Source of the DNA: an uncultured Ruthenibacterium sp.
GTDB lineage: Bacteria > Bacillota > Clostridia > Oscillospirales > Ruminococcaceae
Direction of reading: 5' to 3'
DNA length: 64,000 nucleotides
NCBI GenBank assembly: GCA_944386555.1
Contig: CALXBN010000018.1
Location: 124,001-188,000 of the forward strand
Both the position numbers and the translations under genes were made by a program. Under the pieces are notes generated by a model that worked only from the letters and a program-made list of their open reading frames with translations, did not search any database and had not been told where the DNA came from. Below, piece by piece: positions 24,949-34,037 of the stretch (within the stretch, counting starts at the first letter, position 1; each line of letters starts with the position of its first letter).

Positions 24949-26319
24949 TCACCGGGAAAGCGCACCTGACTGCATTGCCTTTCGGAACGCGCGCTTTCGC
25001 ACCAGCAAATAGCAGGCCAGATGGGCCAACACTGTCACAATCCAGGAGATCGGATAGGAAATATACAAGCTCAGCTGGGTGCGCTGGGCTTGGAACACCG
25101 TCATAATCCACGCAATGCGCAGCAGGCAGGCGCCCGTCAGCGACACTGCCATGGGCAGCACAGAGTATCCCAGCCCGCGGATGCTGCCGGCCAGCACGTC
25201 CATCATGCCGCACAAAAAGTATGTGCGGCTGACCACGCTGAGACGGTACAGCCCATAAGTGACCACCTGAGGGTCTGGCGTATAAATGCCCAGCAGCTGG
25301 TTGCCCAGCAAATAGGCGCCATTGCCCAGGGCCGCGCCAATCAGGGTCACCAGCACCAAACACTCCAGCAAAACACGGTCTACCCGCCTGAAGTTGCGTG
25401 CACCCATATTCTGGCTGGTAAAGCTCATGGCGGTCTGGTACACCGCATTCATGGAGGTATAAACGAATCCCTCGATATTGCTGGCTGCCGTGTTGCCCGC
25501 CATGACCGCCGAACCAAAGCTGTTGACGGAAGACTGGATCAGCACATTGGAAATATTGAAAATAACGCCCTGCAGCCCGGCAGGCAAACCGATGCGCAGG
25601 ATAGCCAGCAGCTGATCCTTATGAATACGCAGTTCAGAGGGGATCAACCGGCAGGCACCGGTTGTGTGCCAAAGGCAATACAGGATCAGGCCCGCAGAAA
25701 TCGTTTGGGAGATGATGGTGGCCAGCGCCACACCGGCCACGCCCATGGAGAATACAATGACAAAAAACAGGTTCAGCACGACATTCACAATACCTGCAAT
25801 GGTAAGAAAATACAGCGGCCTGCGCGTATCCCCCACCGCCCGCAGAATGGCGGCGCCGAAATTGTACAGCAGCACAGCGGGCATCCCCACAAAGTAAATG
25901 CGCAGATACACCGTCGCTTGGTCGATCACGTCTTCCGGCGTGTCCATCAGTTCCAGCATGGGGCGGGACAGCGCCAGGCCCACGAAGATCATCACCGTCC
26001 CGCACACGGCTGCCGCCAGGATGGACGTGTGCACACCGCGATGCACTGCCTGGCGGTCTCCCGCGCCATAGCTGCGGGCAATGACCACATTGGCGCCTAC
26101 AGACAGGCCGATGAACAGGTTGACCATCAGATTGATCAGCGATGTGGTGGACCCTACCGCCGCCATCGCCGTACTGCCGGTGAAACGGCCTACCACCACG
26201 ATATCCGCCGCATTGAACAGAAGCTGCAAAACGCCGGAAAATGCCAGCGGCAGCGCAAACAGCAAAATCTTGCGCAGCAGCGGCCCGCTGCACATATCCA
26301 TTTCATAACTTTTGGCCAT
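24949..26319 (-). CDS. MATE family efflux transporter (glmM-linked)
   Basis: A 456-residue protein with about twelve membrane helices in two homologous halves. It opens with the family pattern GPLLRKILLFALPLAFSGVLQ and LFNAADIVVVGRFTGSTAMAAVG, typical of MATE multidrug/Na+ antiporters. The second half has FGSAVMAGNTAASNIEG. It starts 37 bases after glmM, so the two may share a transcript. A ribosome site (GAGGA) precedes the ATG. The substrate is unknown; MATE pumps usually export cationic drugs, dyes or metabolites. Confidence 0.92.
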   Translation of the reverse strand: MAKSYEMDMCSGPLLRKILLFALPLAFSGVLQLLFNAADIVVVGRFTGSTAMAAVGSTTSLINLMVNLFIGLSVGANVVIARSYGAGDRQAVHRGVHTSILAAAVCGTVMIFVGLALSRPMLELMDTPEDVIDQATVYLRIYFVGMPAVLLYNFGAAILRAVGDTRRPLYFLTIAGIVNVVLNLFFVIVFSMGVAGVALATIISQTISAGLILYCLWHTTGACRLIPSELRIHKDQLLAILRIGLPAGLQGVIFNISNVLIQSSVNSFGSAVMAGNTAASNIEGFVYTSMNAVYQTAMSFTSQNMGARNFRRVDRVLLECLVLVTLIGAALGNGAYLLGNQLLGIYTPDPQVVTYGLYRLSVVSRTYFLCGMMDVLAGSIRGLGYSVLPMAVSLTGACLLRIAWIMTVFQAQRTQLSLYISYPISWIVTVLAHLACYLLVRKRAFRKAMQSGALSR

Positions 26320-26356
26320 TTTTCACAGTCCTCTTGCCCGCACCAAGCGGATATTT

Positions 26357-27760
26357 TTACAGCGCATACCCTTTACTGCGAATCACCGCAACGACATCGT
26401 CCACATATCTGCGGCAGATGTCGTGCTCAGGCGCCTCCACCATCACGCGCACCACGGGCTCCGTGCCCGATTCTCGCACCAGGATACGGCCTGTATCACC
26501 CAATGCCTCCGCCACTGATGCCACCGCTGCCCGAACGTCCGGATCCGCCTGTGCCGCCGCCTTGTCTGTGACGCGCACATTTTCCAGCACCTGCGGATAG
26601 ATTTTCAGCGGGGAAGCCAGCTGACTCAGCGGCTTTTTCTCGGCCAGCATCACTTCCATCATTTTCAGGCTGGTCAGAATACCGTCTCCCGTGGACGCAT
26701 ATTTGGAGAAAATGATATGCCCGCTCTGCTCTCCGCCGATCCTGCATCCATTCTGCTGCATGTACTCATAAACGTATTTGTCACCCACCTTGGTTTTGGC
26801 GTAGCCGATACCCTGCTCGTCCAGAGCTTTGTATAGGCCAAAATTGCTCATCACCGTGGTCACTACCGTATTGGGCACCATTTTTCCACGCTGCTTCATA
26901 TAGCATGCATAAATATACAAAATATGGTCTCCATCTACCACATTGCCCTTTTCGTCAACGCACAGACAGCGGTCGGCATCTCCGTCGTAGGCAAAGCCAA
27001 CGTCCAGGCCCTTTTCCACTACGAATTTTTGCAGGCCCGCAATATGAGTAGAACCCGCATCCCGGTTGATATTCAGGCCATTGGGCTCGGCGTTGATCAC
27101 ATAGGTAGAAGCACCCAGGGCGTCAAACACCGCCTTGGCAATGTTCCAGCTGCTGCCGTTGGCACAATCCAGCCCCACTTTGACGCCCCGGAAAGAATAC
27201 AGTCCCAGGCTGATGAGATAACCGATATACCGGTTGCGTCCGGCCACATAGTCCACCGTGCGGCCGATGGCATCCCGCGTGGCGAAGGGCAAGGCAGGCC
27301 AGTCCTGTCCAAAGGCATGCAGTTTTCCGTCGATATAGTCCTCCACCAAGGCGATGGTCTCTTCATCCATTTTTTCCCCTTGGCCGTTTATCAGCTTGAT
27401 ACCGTTGTCATAGTAAGGATTATGGGATGCCGAGATCATAATGCCACAGTCAAAGCCATCTACCCGGGCCACATAGGCCACGGACGGTGTGGTGGTGACA
27501 TGCAGCAGGTAAGCATCCGCGCCGGATGCCACCAGGCCGCCCACCAGGCTGTATTCAAACATATAGCTGGAGCGGCGCGTGTCTTTTCCGATGACGATGC
27601 GTGCGGGGCCTTCCTGGGCCACCAGGCCCTCCTGGGAGGCGCGGCGGCGTTTTTCATTGTAGTACCAGCCCAAAAACCTTCCTACCTGATAGGCGTGGTC
27701 AGCCGTCAAGCCGCAGTTGGCTTCCCCACGGAAACCGTCTGTACCGAAGTATTTCCCCAT
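26357..27760 (-). CDS. glmM: Phosphoglucosamine mutase
   Basis: A 467-residue alpha-D-phosphohexomutase that turns glucosamine-6-phosphate into glucosamine-1-phosphate for UDP-GlcNAc and cell-wall synthesis. It opens MGKYFGTDGFRGEAN, the GlmM signature start. The phosphoserine loop is ISASHNP (S112), the metal loop DGDADR and the late phosphate loop RESGTEP. An insertion rich in Arg/Glu (about residues 36-52) makes it slightly longer than usual (about 450). It has its own promoter. A phosphomannomutase/phosphoglucomutase role is less likely given the N-terminus. Confidence 0.93.
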   Translation of the reverse strand: MGKYFGTDGFRGEANCGLTADHAYQVGRFLGWYYNEKRRRASQEGLVAQEGPARIVIGKDTRRSSYMFEYSLVGGLVASGADAYLLHVTTTPSVAYVARVDGFDCGIMISASHNPYYDNGIKLINGQGEKMDEETIALVEDYIDGKLHAFGQDWPALPFATRDAIGRTVDYVAGRNRYIGYLISLGLYSFRGVKVGLDCANGSSWNIAKAVFDALGASTYVINAEPNGLNINRDAGSTHIAGLQKFVVEKGLDVGFAYDGDADRCLCVDEKGNVVDGDHILYIYACYMKQRGKMVPNTVVTTVMSNFGLYKALDEQGIGYAKTKVGDKYVYEYMQQNGCRIGGEQSGHIIFSKYASTGDGILTSLKMMEVMLAEKKPLSQLASPLKIYPQVLENVRVTDKAAAQADPDVRAAVASVAEALGDTGRILVRESGTEPVVRVMVEAPEHDICRRYVDDVVAVIRSKGYAL

Positions 27761-27835
27761 GAATCACTGTCTCCTTTGCATGGATTGTCCGCGGTGCCGG
27801 CTATCACCTGCTGCCGCGGGACAGATTGCTTTTCC

Positions 27836-27864
27836 ATTTTACAACCGAATAGACAAAGAATCAA
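27836..27864 (-). promoter_or_regulatory. Promoter of glmM
   Basis: On the minus strand -35 TTGATT (27864-27859), 17 bases, -10 TAAAAT (27841-27836). No terminator for the upstream punA gene was recognised in the remaining spacer. Confidence 0.7.
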
Positions 27865-27913
27865 GCAGATTGTGCAACTTTCCCCCGGCTTTTTGTGTGC
27901 TTGCCTTTAGCCT

Positions 27914-28753
27914 TTACAATTCACCGTGTGCAAGAATCTCCAAAATCAAAGCCTGCAGCTGGGCGCCCTTCTGGGCGCCGATCTCGATCACTTCCTCTTC
28001 GGTCAGCTTTTGATCCAGCACGCCGGCCGCCATATTGGTGATGAGGGAAAAGGCCAGTACCTGAATGCCGCAGTGGGATGCAGCGATCACTTCAGGCACC
28101 GTTGACATGCCCACAGCATCGGCGCCCAAGGTGCGAAATGCCCGAATTTCGGCGGGTGTCTCAAAGCTGGGGCCGGTTACCGCCAGATAAACACCTTCCT
28201 GCAGCGGGATCCCCAGGCGGTCAGCGGCTTCCCGGGCCGTTTTGCGCAGCGCCGCCGGATAAGCATAGCTCATGTCGCAGAAACGCGGCCCGAAATCCTC
28301 CTCGTTGGGCCCGATCAGCGGATTGGTCCCCATCAGGTTGATGTGATCGGCAATCAGCATCAGATCTCCTACCTGAAAGCCGGTGTTGATCCCACCGGCA
28401 GCATTGGTCACGATCAGCGTCTGCACACCCAGCAGTTTCATCACCCGGATGGGAAAGATAATGTCCGCCATTTCATGCCCTTCATACCGGTGCAGACGTC
28501 CCTGCATGCACACCACAGGCCGGCCGCCCAGGCGGCCGGCCACCAGGCGGCCGGCATGGCCCGGCGCCGTGGAACACGCAAAGTGCGGAATCTCCCTATA
28601 AGGGATCACCGTTGGGGACTCGATCCTCTCGGCAATACCGCCCAGCCCGCTGCCCAGGATCATACCTGTACGGGGCGGCTCCGGCAGGCGGGCAGCCACA
28701 TAAGCCGCTGCCTCACGGGCCCATGCGGCACGCAGGTCATTGCACTTATCCAT
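27914..28753 (-). CDS. punA: Purine nucleoside phosphorylase (trimeric class)
   Basis: A 279-residue phosphorylase that splits (deoxy)inosine and guanosine with phosphate to base plus ribose-1-phosphate. Phosphate-site motifs are GSGLGG (34-39) and GRLHRYEG (85-92). NAAGGI, the GPSFETPAEI block, GMSTVPEV and TNMAAG follow, all typical of the trimeric 6-oxopurine class. The ATG at 28753 follows AAGGAGG. It lies 16 bases after mtaD and is probably co-transcribed, linking purine salvage with S-adenosylhomocysteine/methylthioadenosine deamination. Xanthosine-type specificity cannot be excluded. Confidence 0.92.
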   Translation of the reverse strand: MDKCNDLRAAWAREAAAYVAARLPEPPRTGMILGSGLGGIAERIESPTVIPYREIPHFACSTAPGHAGRLVAGRLGGRPVVCMQGRLHRYEGHEMADIIFPIRVMKLLGVQTLIVTNAAGGINTGFQVGDLMLIADHINLMGTNPLIGPNEEDFGPRFCDMSYAYPAALRKTAREAADRLGIPLQEGVYLAVTGPSFETPAEIRAFRTLGADAVGMSTVPEVIAASHCGIQVLAFSLITNMAAGVLDQKLTEEEVIEIGAQKGAQLQALILEILAHGEL

Positions 28754-28769
28754 TGTCCTTGTCCTCCTT

Positions 28770-30062
28770 TTACAGCTGCGCTGCAATGCGCCGCGCAGCT
28801 GCCGCTGCATCATGGCGCACACGCTGAATGTCCAGTGTCAGGTATTCCCCGTCCCGGTACAGGATTTTCCCGTCGCACATCGTCAGGCATACGTCCGTTC
28901 CTTTGGCAGAATAGACCAGATCCGTCACCGTATCAAACCCCGGCGTCCACCACGGCGCGGTGCAGTCCAGCACGATCAGGTCGGCGCAGGCGCCCACGCG
29001 GATGAGCCCGCTGTCCGCGCGTCCCTGGGACAGCGCCCCGGCACGGGTCGCCGCATACAGCGCCTGGCCGGCCGTCACTGTCTGCGGATCTCTTGTAATG
29101 CCCTTGGCTCCCAGTGCCAGCAGCTTCATATCGGCCATCATGTCCAGGCCATTGTTGCTTGCCGCGCCATCGGTTCCCAACGCCACCGGCACACCGGCCT
29201 GCAGCAAACAGCTGACAGGGGCAAACCCGCTTCCCAGCTTCATATTGCTGGCGGGGCAGCTGGCAACCGTCACAGGTTTTTCCCGCAGAAGCGCAATGTC
29301 TTCATCGGTCAGCCACACACCATGGGCCACTGTAGTCGGCACGTCAAAGAGGCCCAGGTCACAGAAATACCGGGCAGGTGTTTTGCCGTGACGCTGGATG
29401 CATTCGTCATGCTCCGACTTTGTCTCCGACATATGCACATGCATATGCAGCCCGGTGCCGGCCACACGCTGGGCCATCTGACGCACCACTTTCGGTGTGG
29501 TGGTATATTCGGCGTGCAGTGAAAGATCCGTGATCAGGCGCCCGCCGCCGGCCCCGTTGTAGGTGCGGATCATCGCTTCTGCTTCCTGCTGACGGGGAAG
29601 ATCCGCCAAATCGCTGTCATCAAAACAGGTGGCTGCCACGCTGAGGTTCATTTTTGCTCCGCTCTCCAGCAAGGCTCGGGCTATGGCATCGGCGCCGAAA
29701 TACATCTCCGTAGAGGACACGGTCCCGGTGCGGATCATCTCCGCCAGGGCTAGGCATGTACCGGCATACACATCATCGTCCGTCATTTTTGCTTCAAACG
29801 GAAAGATGCGCTGATTGAGCCAGTCCTGCAGGGAAAGCCCTTCCCCCCATCCGCGCAGCAGTGTCATCGGCGCATGAGCGTGGGCATTCACAAAGGCCGG
29901 CATCAGCAGTTTGCCGCGTCCATCATACACTTCTTCATTTTCCAGCGGCTCCAGCGGCTGCGTTCCGACGGCTGTGATCTGCCGGCCTTCCACGCGTATG
30001 CAGCCCTGCTTTTGCAGCTGAAACGTTTCGTCCAGGTAGTTGATATTCTGAAACAGCATCAT
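28770..30062 (-). CDS. mtaD: 5'-methylthioadenosine/S-adenosylhomocysteine deaminase-type amidohydrolase
   Basis: A 430-residue member of the metal-dependent amidohydrolase superfamily. The metal site has HAHAPMTLLRGW (first HxH with the MTA/SAH-deaminase MTLLRG context), HMHVHMSET, VAHGVW and the catalytic Asp in GTDGAASNN. Deamination would give S-inosylhomocysteine or methylthioinosine. The product could be fed to the adjacent nucleoside phosphorylase. The start at 30062 lies five bases after AAGGAAG; the longer frame crosses the promoter. Guanine deaminase or other amidohydrolase activity is a weaker alternative. Confidence 0.85.
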   Translation of the reverse strand: MMLFQNINYLDETFQLQKQGCIRVEGRQITAVGTQPLEPLENEEVYDGRGKLLMPAFVNAHAHAPMTLLRGWGEGLSLQDWLNQRIFPFEAKMTDDDVYAGTCLALAEMIRTGTVSSTEMYFGADAIARALLESGAKMNLSVAATCFDDSDLADLPRQQEAEAMIRTYNGAGGGRLITDLSLHAEYTTTPKVVRQMAQRVAGTGLHMHVHMSETKSEHDECIQRHGKTPARYFCDLGLFDVPTTVAHGVWLTDEDIALLREKPVTVASCPASNMKLGSGFAPVSCLLQAGVPVALGTDGAASNNGLDMMADMKLLALGAKGITRDPQTVTAGQALYAATRAGALSQGRADSGLIRVGACADLIVLDCTAPWWTPGFDTVTDLVYSAKGTDVCLTMCDGKILYRDGEYLTLDIQRVRHDAAAAARRIAAQL

Positions 30063-30122
30063 TCCATCTTCCTTTCCTGTCCAAATTCCGCGCTTTGGCT
30101 CCTGCGCGGCTGTGATGGTTAC

Positions 30123-30151
30123 ATTATAACAGTCCGCAGCGGAAATGTCCA
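30123..30151 (-). promoter_or_regulatory. Promoter of the mtaD-punA operon
   Basis: On the minus strand -35 TGGACA (30151-30146), 17 bases, perfect -10 TATAAT (30128-30123). The -35 sits one base from the uracil-permease terminator. Confidence 0.75.
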
Positions 30152-30152
30152 T

Positions 30153-30180
30153 GAAAAAAGGCCGGGAAGTCCCGGCCTTT
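30153..30180 (-). terminator. Intrinsic terminator of the uracil permease gene
   Basis: AAAGGCCGGG pairs with CCCGGCCTTT around four bases, followed on the minus strand by TTTTTT. It begins 24 bases after the permease stop. Confidence 0.9.
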
Positions 30181-30203
30181 GGCGCATGCTGCGCAATCTG
30201 TTA

Positions 30204-31598
30204 TTATTCCCGCTCGGCCTTTTTCTTTTCGCCAAAGCTCAGGATCAGATTCAAGATGATGCCGAACACCGCCGCGCCGGCAATGCAGGGTACCTGGATG
30301 CCGAAGAAGGGGATGTTGCCGCCGAAAGCGTAGTTGCCGCCGATGCCGATAACCATAATGGAGGCAATGATGGCAATATTCTTGGAGGAGAACATGTCGA
30401 CCTTTTTCTCGATCATGATGGCAATACCCTGGGCCGCAATGGCACCGAACAGATAAACTTCCAGTCCGCCGATCACCGCCAGGGGGATACCGTAAATCAC
30501 ACGGATCAGCGGGGTGAAGAAACTGACAATCATGGCGATGATTGCCGCCACCGCCAGTACAGGCACCGAGAACACTTTGGTGATGGCCATGGTGCTGATA
30601 TTCTCGCCGTAGTTGGTGCCCGCAGGGCCGCCCACCACACCGGAGATCATATCGCAGATACCGTCACCAATGAGGTTGCGGTCCAGCAGATCCACCAGAT
30701 TGTAGCGTTCCTTTTTGCCTTTGCGCTTGGCCACATCATTGACGTAAATGTCCAGCTGATACATGTGCGCCGTAGATTCGGGGATGGTGGCAATGGCGAT
30801 GGGCATGATGGCCGCCACGGCCGTCCAGGACACACGCGGCAGTGAGAAAGCCGGCACCGCGAAAATGGAACCGTCTCCCAGTTTCCAGATAGAGGCGTCC
30901 AGCGCGGCTGCAGGCATCTCGCGGAACAGGTTAATGCCGCCGGCAAAATAAGCGACGGCTGCCACGGCACTGCCTGTCAGCACACCCAGCAGCAGCGGCA
31001 GCTGGCCCAAAAAGCCCTTCAGATATTTGGCGTACAGGATGGTAGACACCAAGGTGACCAGAGCCACTACCGTCCACATCACACTCTCTCCGGTAACCTC
31101 GGTCACATTGGGGATGGCGTCACTCAAAGCGTTGCCAGCCAGCGTCAGGCCGATAATCATGGCCACCGGGCCGGTGATCGTAGCCGGCAGGATAGCTTCC
31201 ACAGATTTGCGCCCAAAAAAGCGCACCAGCAGGCCGGCCGCAATGGATACCAGACCCGAGAAGATGATGCCGAACTGGGCATATTGAATGGCCTCCGTGG
31301 GCAGAATGCCGTCCACCTTTACAAAGCCCTCCGCAGCGCACATGCTGGAAATGGCCGTCAGGTACGCAAAACTGGAACCGTAATACAGCGGGATCTTCTT
31401 GCCGGTGATGAGGATAAAGCACAGCGTAGCCAAGCCGCTGGCAAAAATGGTGGTAGACACCTGGAAGCCGGTGACCAGCGCCACAGTAACCGTAGCCGGG
31501 AACATGACGATGACCTGCTGGATCGCGTACAGCAACAGACGGACAAAACCCGGCCGCTCTTCCGGCAGATAACCCACAGGGGCAATGCTAGTGTTCAT
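30204..31598 (-). CDS. uraA: NCS2 family uracil permease
   Basis: A 464-residue nucleobase:proton symporter with about fourteen membrane segments. The start region contains IQQVIVMFPATVTVALVTGF. The segment GGPAGTNYGENISTMAITKV is the uracil-type version of the NCS2 substrate motif (Glu in YGENI), whereas xanthine/urate carriers have a Gln-Asn pattern. VTGESVMWTVVALVTL lies in the middle. The ATG at 31598 follows AGGAA. The leader carries a short GGCCC/GGGCC hairpin but no PyrR-type element was recognised. It is a single-gene unit with its own promoter and terminator. Confidence 0.9.
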   Translation of the reverse strand: MNTSIAPVGYLPEERPGFVRLLLYAIQQVIVMFPATVTVALVTGFQVSTTIFASGLATLCFILITGKKIPLYYGSSFAYLTAISSMCAAEGFVKVDGILPTEAIQYAQFGIIFSGLVSIAAGLLVRFFGRKSVEAILPATITGPVAMIIGLTLAGNALSDAIPNVTEVTGESVMWTVVALVTLVSTILYAKYLKGFLGQLPLLLGVLTGSAVAAVAYFAGGINLFREMPAAALDASIWKLGDGSIFAVPAFSLPRVSWTAVAAIMPIAIATIPESTAHMYQLDIYVNDVAKRKGKKERYNLVDLLDRNLIGDGICDMISGVVGGPAGTNYGENISTMAITKVFSVPVLAVAAIIAMIVSFFTPLIRVIYGIPLAVIGGLEVYLFGAIAAQGIAIMIEKKVDMFSSKNIAIIASIMVIGIGGNYAFGGNIPFFGIQVPCIAGAAVFGIILNLILSFGEKKKAERE

Positions 31599-31665
31599 GA
31601 GACAGGATTCCTTTCTTTTTCGCAGTTTGCGGCCCATACCGGGCCTTTCACACCAAATTCAACTT

Positions 31666-31694
31666 AGTATAGTATATTTTGCGTTGAGATACAA
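31666..31694 (-). promoter_or_regulatory. Promoter of the uracil permease gene
   Basis: On the minus strand -35 TTGTAT (31694-31689), 17 bases, -10 TATACT (31671-31666). Confidence 0.65.
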
Positions 31695-31732
31695 GACCTT
31701 TTTTCAAAAAATGAGAAAGTTTTCCTTTTTGC

Positions 31733-31767
31733 GCAAAAAAGTCCGGCAGGATCCTTTCCTGCCGGAC
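31733..31767 (-). terminator. Intrinsic terminator of the aminotransferase gene
   Basis: GTCCGGCAGG pairs with CCTGCCGGAC around seven bases, followed on the minus strand by TTTTTT. Confidence 0.9.
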
Positions 31768-31779
31768 GGGCAATGAAGT

Positions 31780-32961
31780 TTATTGGCGCAGGATTTCCGC
31801 CAGTTTTTCAAATCGATGCAGCACTTCCGCCAGACTCTCTTTGCTGCGGGCAAAATGCAGGCGGATCAGATGATTGACCGGTTCGCGGAAGAAACTGGAG
31901 CCGGGGACAGCCGCCACACCGATCTCTTTGATCATCCACTCGCAAAACGCCATATCGGTCCATCCGGAAAACTGCGGCTTCGCCAGAAAGTCTGAAATAT
32001 CCAGCAGCAGGAAATATGTTCCCTGGGGCACTGTATGGTGCAGTCCCAGCCGCTGCAGCCCGCTGCAGAAATAATCCCGCTTTTCACGGTATTGCTCGGC
32101 CAGATCCCGATAATACTGCTCGGGGAAGCATACCCCTACACAGGCGGCTTCCTGCAGCGGGGCCGGTGCGCCCACTGTAAGAAAATCATGTACTTTTTTG
32201 GCATTCTCCACCACACCGGCCGGGCCGATCAGCCAGCCCAGCCGCCAGCCTGTGATGGAATAGGTCTTGGAAAGGGAATTGCAGGTGATGGTATGGTCAT
32301 ACATACCGGGCAGGCCGGCCATGCGCACATGGACTGCCGGCGCAAAGACAATGTGCTCGTACACTTCATCGGTGATGACCCAGGCATCATACTGCAGCGC
32401 CAAACGGCCGATGGCCGTCAATTCTTCCGCTGTAAATACTTTACCGGTCGGATTTGAAGGGTTGCACACCACAATGGCTTTGGCCCCGGCCTGGAACGCC
32501 GCCTCCACTGCTGCGGGATCGAAAGAGAAATCCGGCGGCACCAGCGGGATGTAAATGGGGTCTGCACCGGAAAGAATGGCGTCGGCACCGTAGTTTTCAT
32601 AAAAAGGGCTGAACACCGCCACCTTGTCCCCGGGATTGCACACCGTCATCATAGCGCACATCATCGCCTCGGTACCGCCGCAGGTCACCAGGACTTCTTC
32701 TTCGGGGTCAATGGTGCGGCCGACGGCGCGGCCATGCTTCTCCGCCAAAGCCCGGCGGAGATTTTCTGCGCCATAAGTCACTGAATATTGATGAGGCCCC
32801 TCGTATGCCACCTGGGCCAGGCGATCCAGCATGGGACGGGGCGGGTCAAAATCGGGAAACCCCTGAGACAAATTGATGGCGCCATATTCGTCGCTGATGC
32901 GGGTCATACGGCGGATCACAGAATCGGTGAACCGGCCTACCCGGTCACTGAGCTGAGGCAT
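31780..32961 (-). CDS. Class I/II pyridoxal-phosphate aminotransferase
   Basis: A 393-residue fold-type I aminotransferase. It has INLSQGFPDFDPP near the N-terminus (typical of the methionine/kynurenine/aromatic aminotransferase subgroup), CNPSNPTGKV, ITDEVYEH and the PLP lysine K232 in NSLSKTYSITGWR. The carboxylate-binding Arg is in IRLHFARS. It transfers amino groups between amino acids and 2-oxo acids; the precise amino acid is not clear (methionine or aromatic amino acids are possible). GAAGG precedes the ATG. The gene has its own probable promoter and terminator, downstream of a binding lipoprotein gene. Confidence 0.88.
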   Translation of the reverse strand: MPQLSDRVGRFTDSVIRRMTRISDEYGAINLSQGFPDFDPPRPMLDRLAQVAYEGPHQYSVTYGAENLRRALAEKHGRAVGRTIDPEEEVLVTCGGTEAMMCAMMTVCNPGDKVAVFSPFYENYGADAILSGADPIYIPLVPPDFSFDPAAVEAAFQAGAKAIVVCNPSNPTGKVFTAEELTAIGRLALQYDAWVITDEVYEHIVFAPAVHVRMAGLPGMYDHTITCNSLSKTYSITGWRLGWLIGPAGVVENAKKVHDFLTVGAPAPLQEAACVGVCFPEQYYRDLAEQYREKRDYFCSGLQRLGLHHTVPQGTYFLLLDISDFLAKPQFSGWTDMAFCEWMIKEIGVAAVPGSSFFREPVNHLIRLHFARSKESLAEVLHRFEKLAEILRQ

Positions 32962-33033
32962 AAAACCGACCTTCTTTCTTCATTCACTTGCACGCAACGC
33001 GCCGAATTCCCGGTGCATTGCACAGCACAGCAC

Positions 33034-33061
33034 ATCATAGCACATTCCGAACCCCTTGAAA
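33034..33061 (-). promoter_or_regulatory. Probable promoter of the aminotransferase gene
   Basis: On the minus strand an extended -10 TGCTATGAT (TATGAT at 33039-33034), 16-base spacer and -35 TTTCAA (33061-33056). Confidence 0.5.
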
Positions 33062-33079
33062 AGGGCCGACGGCATGGGA

Positions 33080-33103
33080 AGGCGGCGGGCTGCCCCGCCG
33101 CCT
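33080..33103 (-). other. GC-rich hairpin after the amino-acid binding protein gene
   Basis: AGGCGGCGGG pairs perfectly with CCCGCCGCCT around four bases but no T-run follows, so it may stabilise the mRNA end or act as a factor-dependent terminator. Confidence 0.5.
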
Positions 33104-33111
33104 GTCTGGGG

Positions 33112-33978
33112 TCATTCCTCTTCCCCGATGCCTGCCAGTTTCTGGGCCTCGCCCATCAACTGGTTAACTTCCTCGTCGCTCAAGCCGTCAAAGATTTCAC
33201 TGATAAAACCGGCCAGGTCCGTATCGCCCTTTTTCACGGCCGCTACATTGCCATCGCTGTCGTACTCGATGCCAATATCGTTCATCACTAGCTCATCATA
33301 CAGCGTATCATAACCGGCCGCAATGGTATTATCCAGGAACAGCGCCTCTACCTTGCCGCCCATCAGTTCCGTGACCATATCGCTTACTTTTACCAGCTGC
33401 ACCACATTTTCTTCGCCTGCAATCTCGTTTGCAATCGGCACCTGGATGGCTCCCCGCTGCACCGCCACCGGACAGCCGGCCAGGCTCTCCTGGGTGGTAT
33501 ATGTATCGGCATCTTCTGCCCGTACCAGGATCACCTGCCCGCCTTTATAATAAGGGGTTGTAAAATCCACCTGTTTGGCCCGTTCAGGCGTGCTGGACAG
33601 GGTGGCCATCACAAAATCAAAGTCCCCGTTGTCCAGGCCCAGCAGCAGATTGTCAAAAGCCATATCCACCACTTCCAGCTCCACTCCCAGTGCATCCGCC
33701 ACTTTCTGCGCCAGCGAGATGTCAAAGCCTACAATGGTATCTGTTCCGTCTATCTGCGCGTGGAACTCAAAGGGCGCATAGTCGGCCGAGGTTCCCATCA
33801 CGATCTTCCCCGCCGCCTGGATCTCTGCCAGCCGTTCACTGTCTGCCCATTGCCCGGTCAGCGTCACCGCAGCCGTCTCCGCCGAGGCCGACTGGTCCTT
33901 CGATGTACTGTCGCCGCCGCAGGCGGCCAGGGACAGGGCCATTGCCCCCGCCAGCATCCATACCATCCATTTTTTCAT
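33112..33978 (-). CDS. Amino-acid ABC transporter substrate-binding lipoprotein (orphan)
   Basis: A 288-residue family-3 solute-binding protein. A lipoprotein signal (MKKWMVWMLAGAMALSLAAC, Cys at residue 20) is followed by an Ala/Ser linker and the binding domain: IVMGTSADYAPFEF, GFDISLAQKVADALG, DFDFVMATLSSTPERAKQV and the FTTPYYKGGQVILV strand, all family-3 signs for polar amino acids. GGGAGGG precedes the ATG. No permease or ATPase gene lies beside it, so it must use a transporter encoded elsewhere or act as a sensor. The upstream ornithine-cyclodeaminase-like gene is probably in the same transcript. Confidence 0.9.
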   Translation of the reverse strand: MKKWMVWMLAGAMALSLAACGGDSTSKDQSASAETAAVTLTGQWADSERLAEIQAAGKIVMGTSADYAPFEFHAQIDGTDTIVGFDISLAQKVADALGVELEVVDMAFDNLLLGLDNGDFDFVMATLSSTPERAKQVDFTTPYYKGGQVILVRAEDADTYTTQESLAGCPVAVQRGAIQVPIANEIAGEENVVQLVKVSDMVTELMGGKVEALFLDNTIAAGYDTLYDELVMNDIGIEYDSDGNVAAVKKGDTDLAGFISEIFDGLSDEEVNQLMGEAQKLAGIGEEE

Positions 33979-34037
33979 CCGTTTTCCCTCCCTCTTCTTA
34001 CGTGGATCAATCCGTTTGATCGCCGGATTTTCTCCGC

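Noticed and set aside
30063-30204. Purine or SAM riboswitch before mtaD-punA
   Set aside because: The leader between the promoter and start is only about 50-60 bases, with no conserved riboswitch core.
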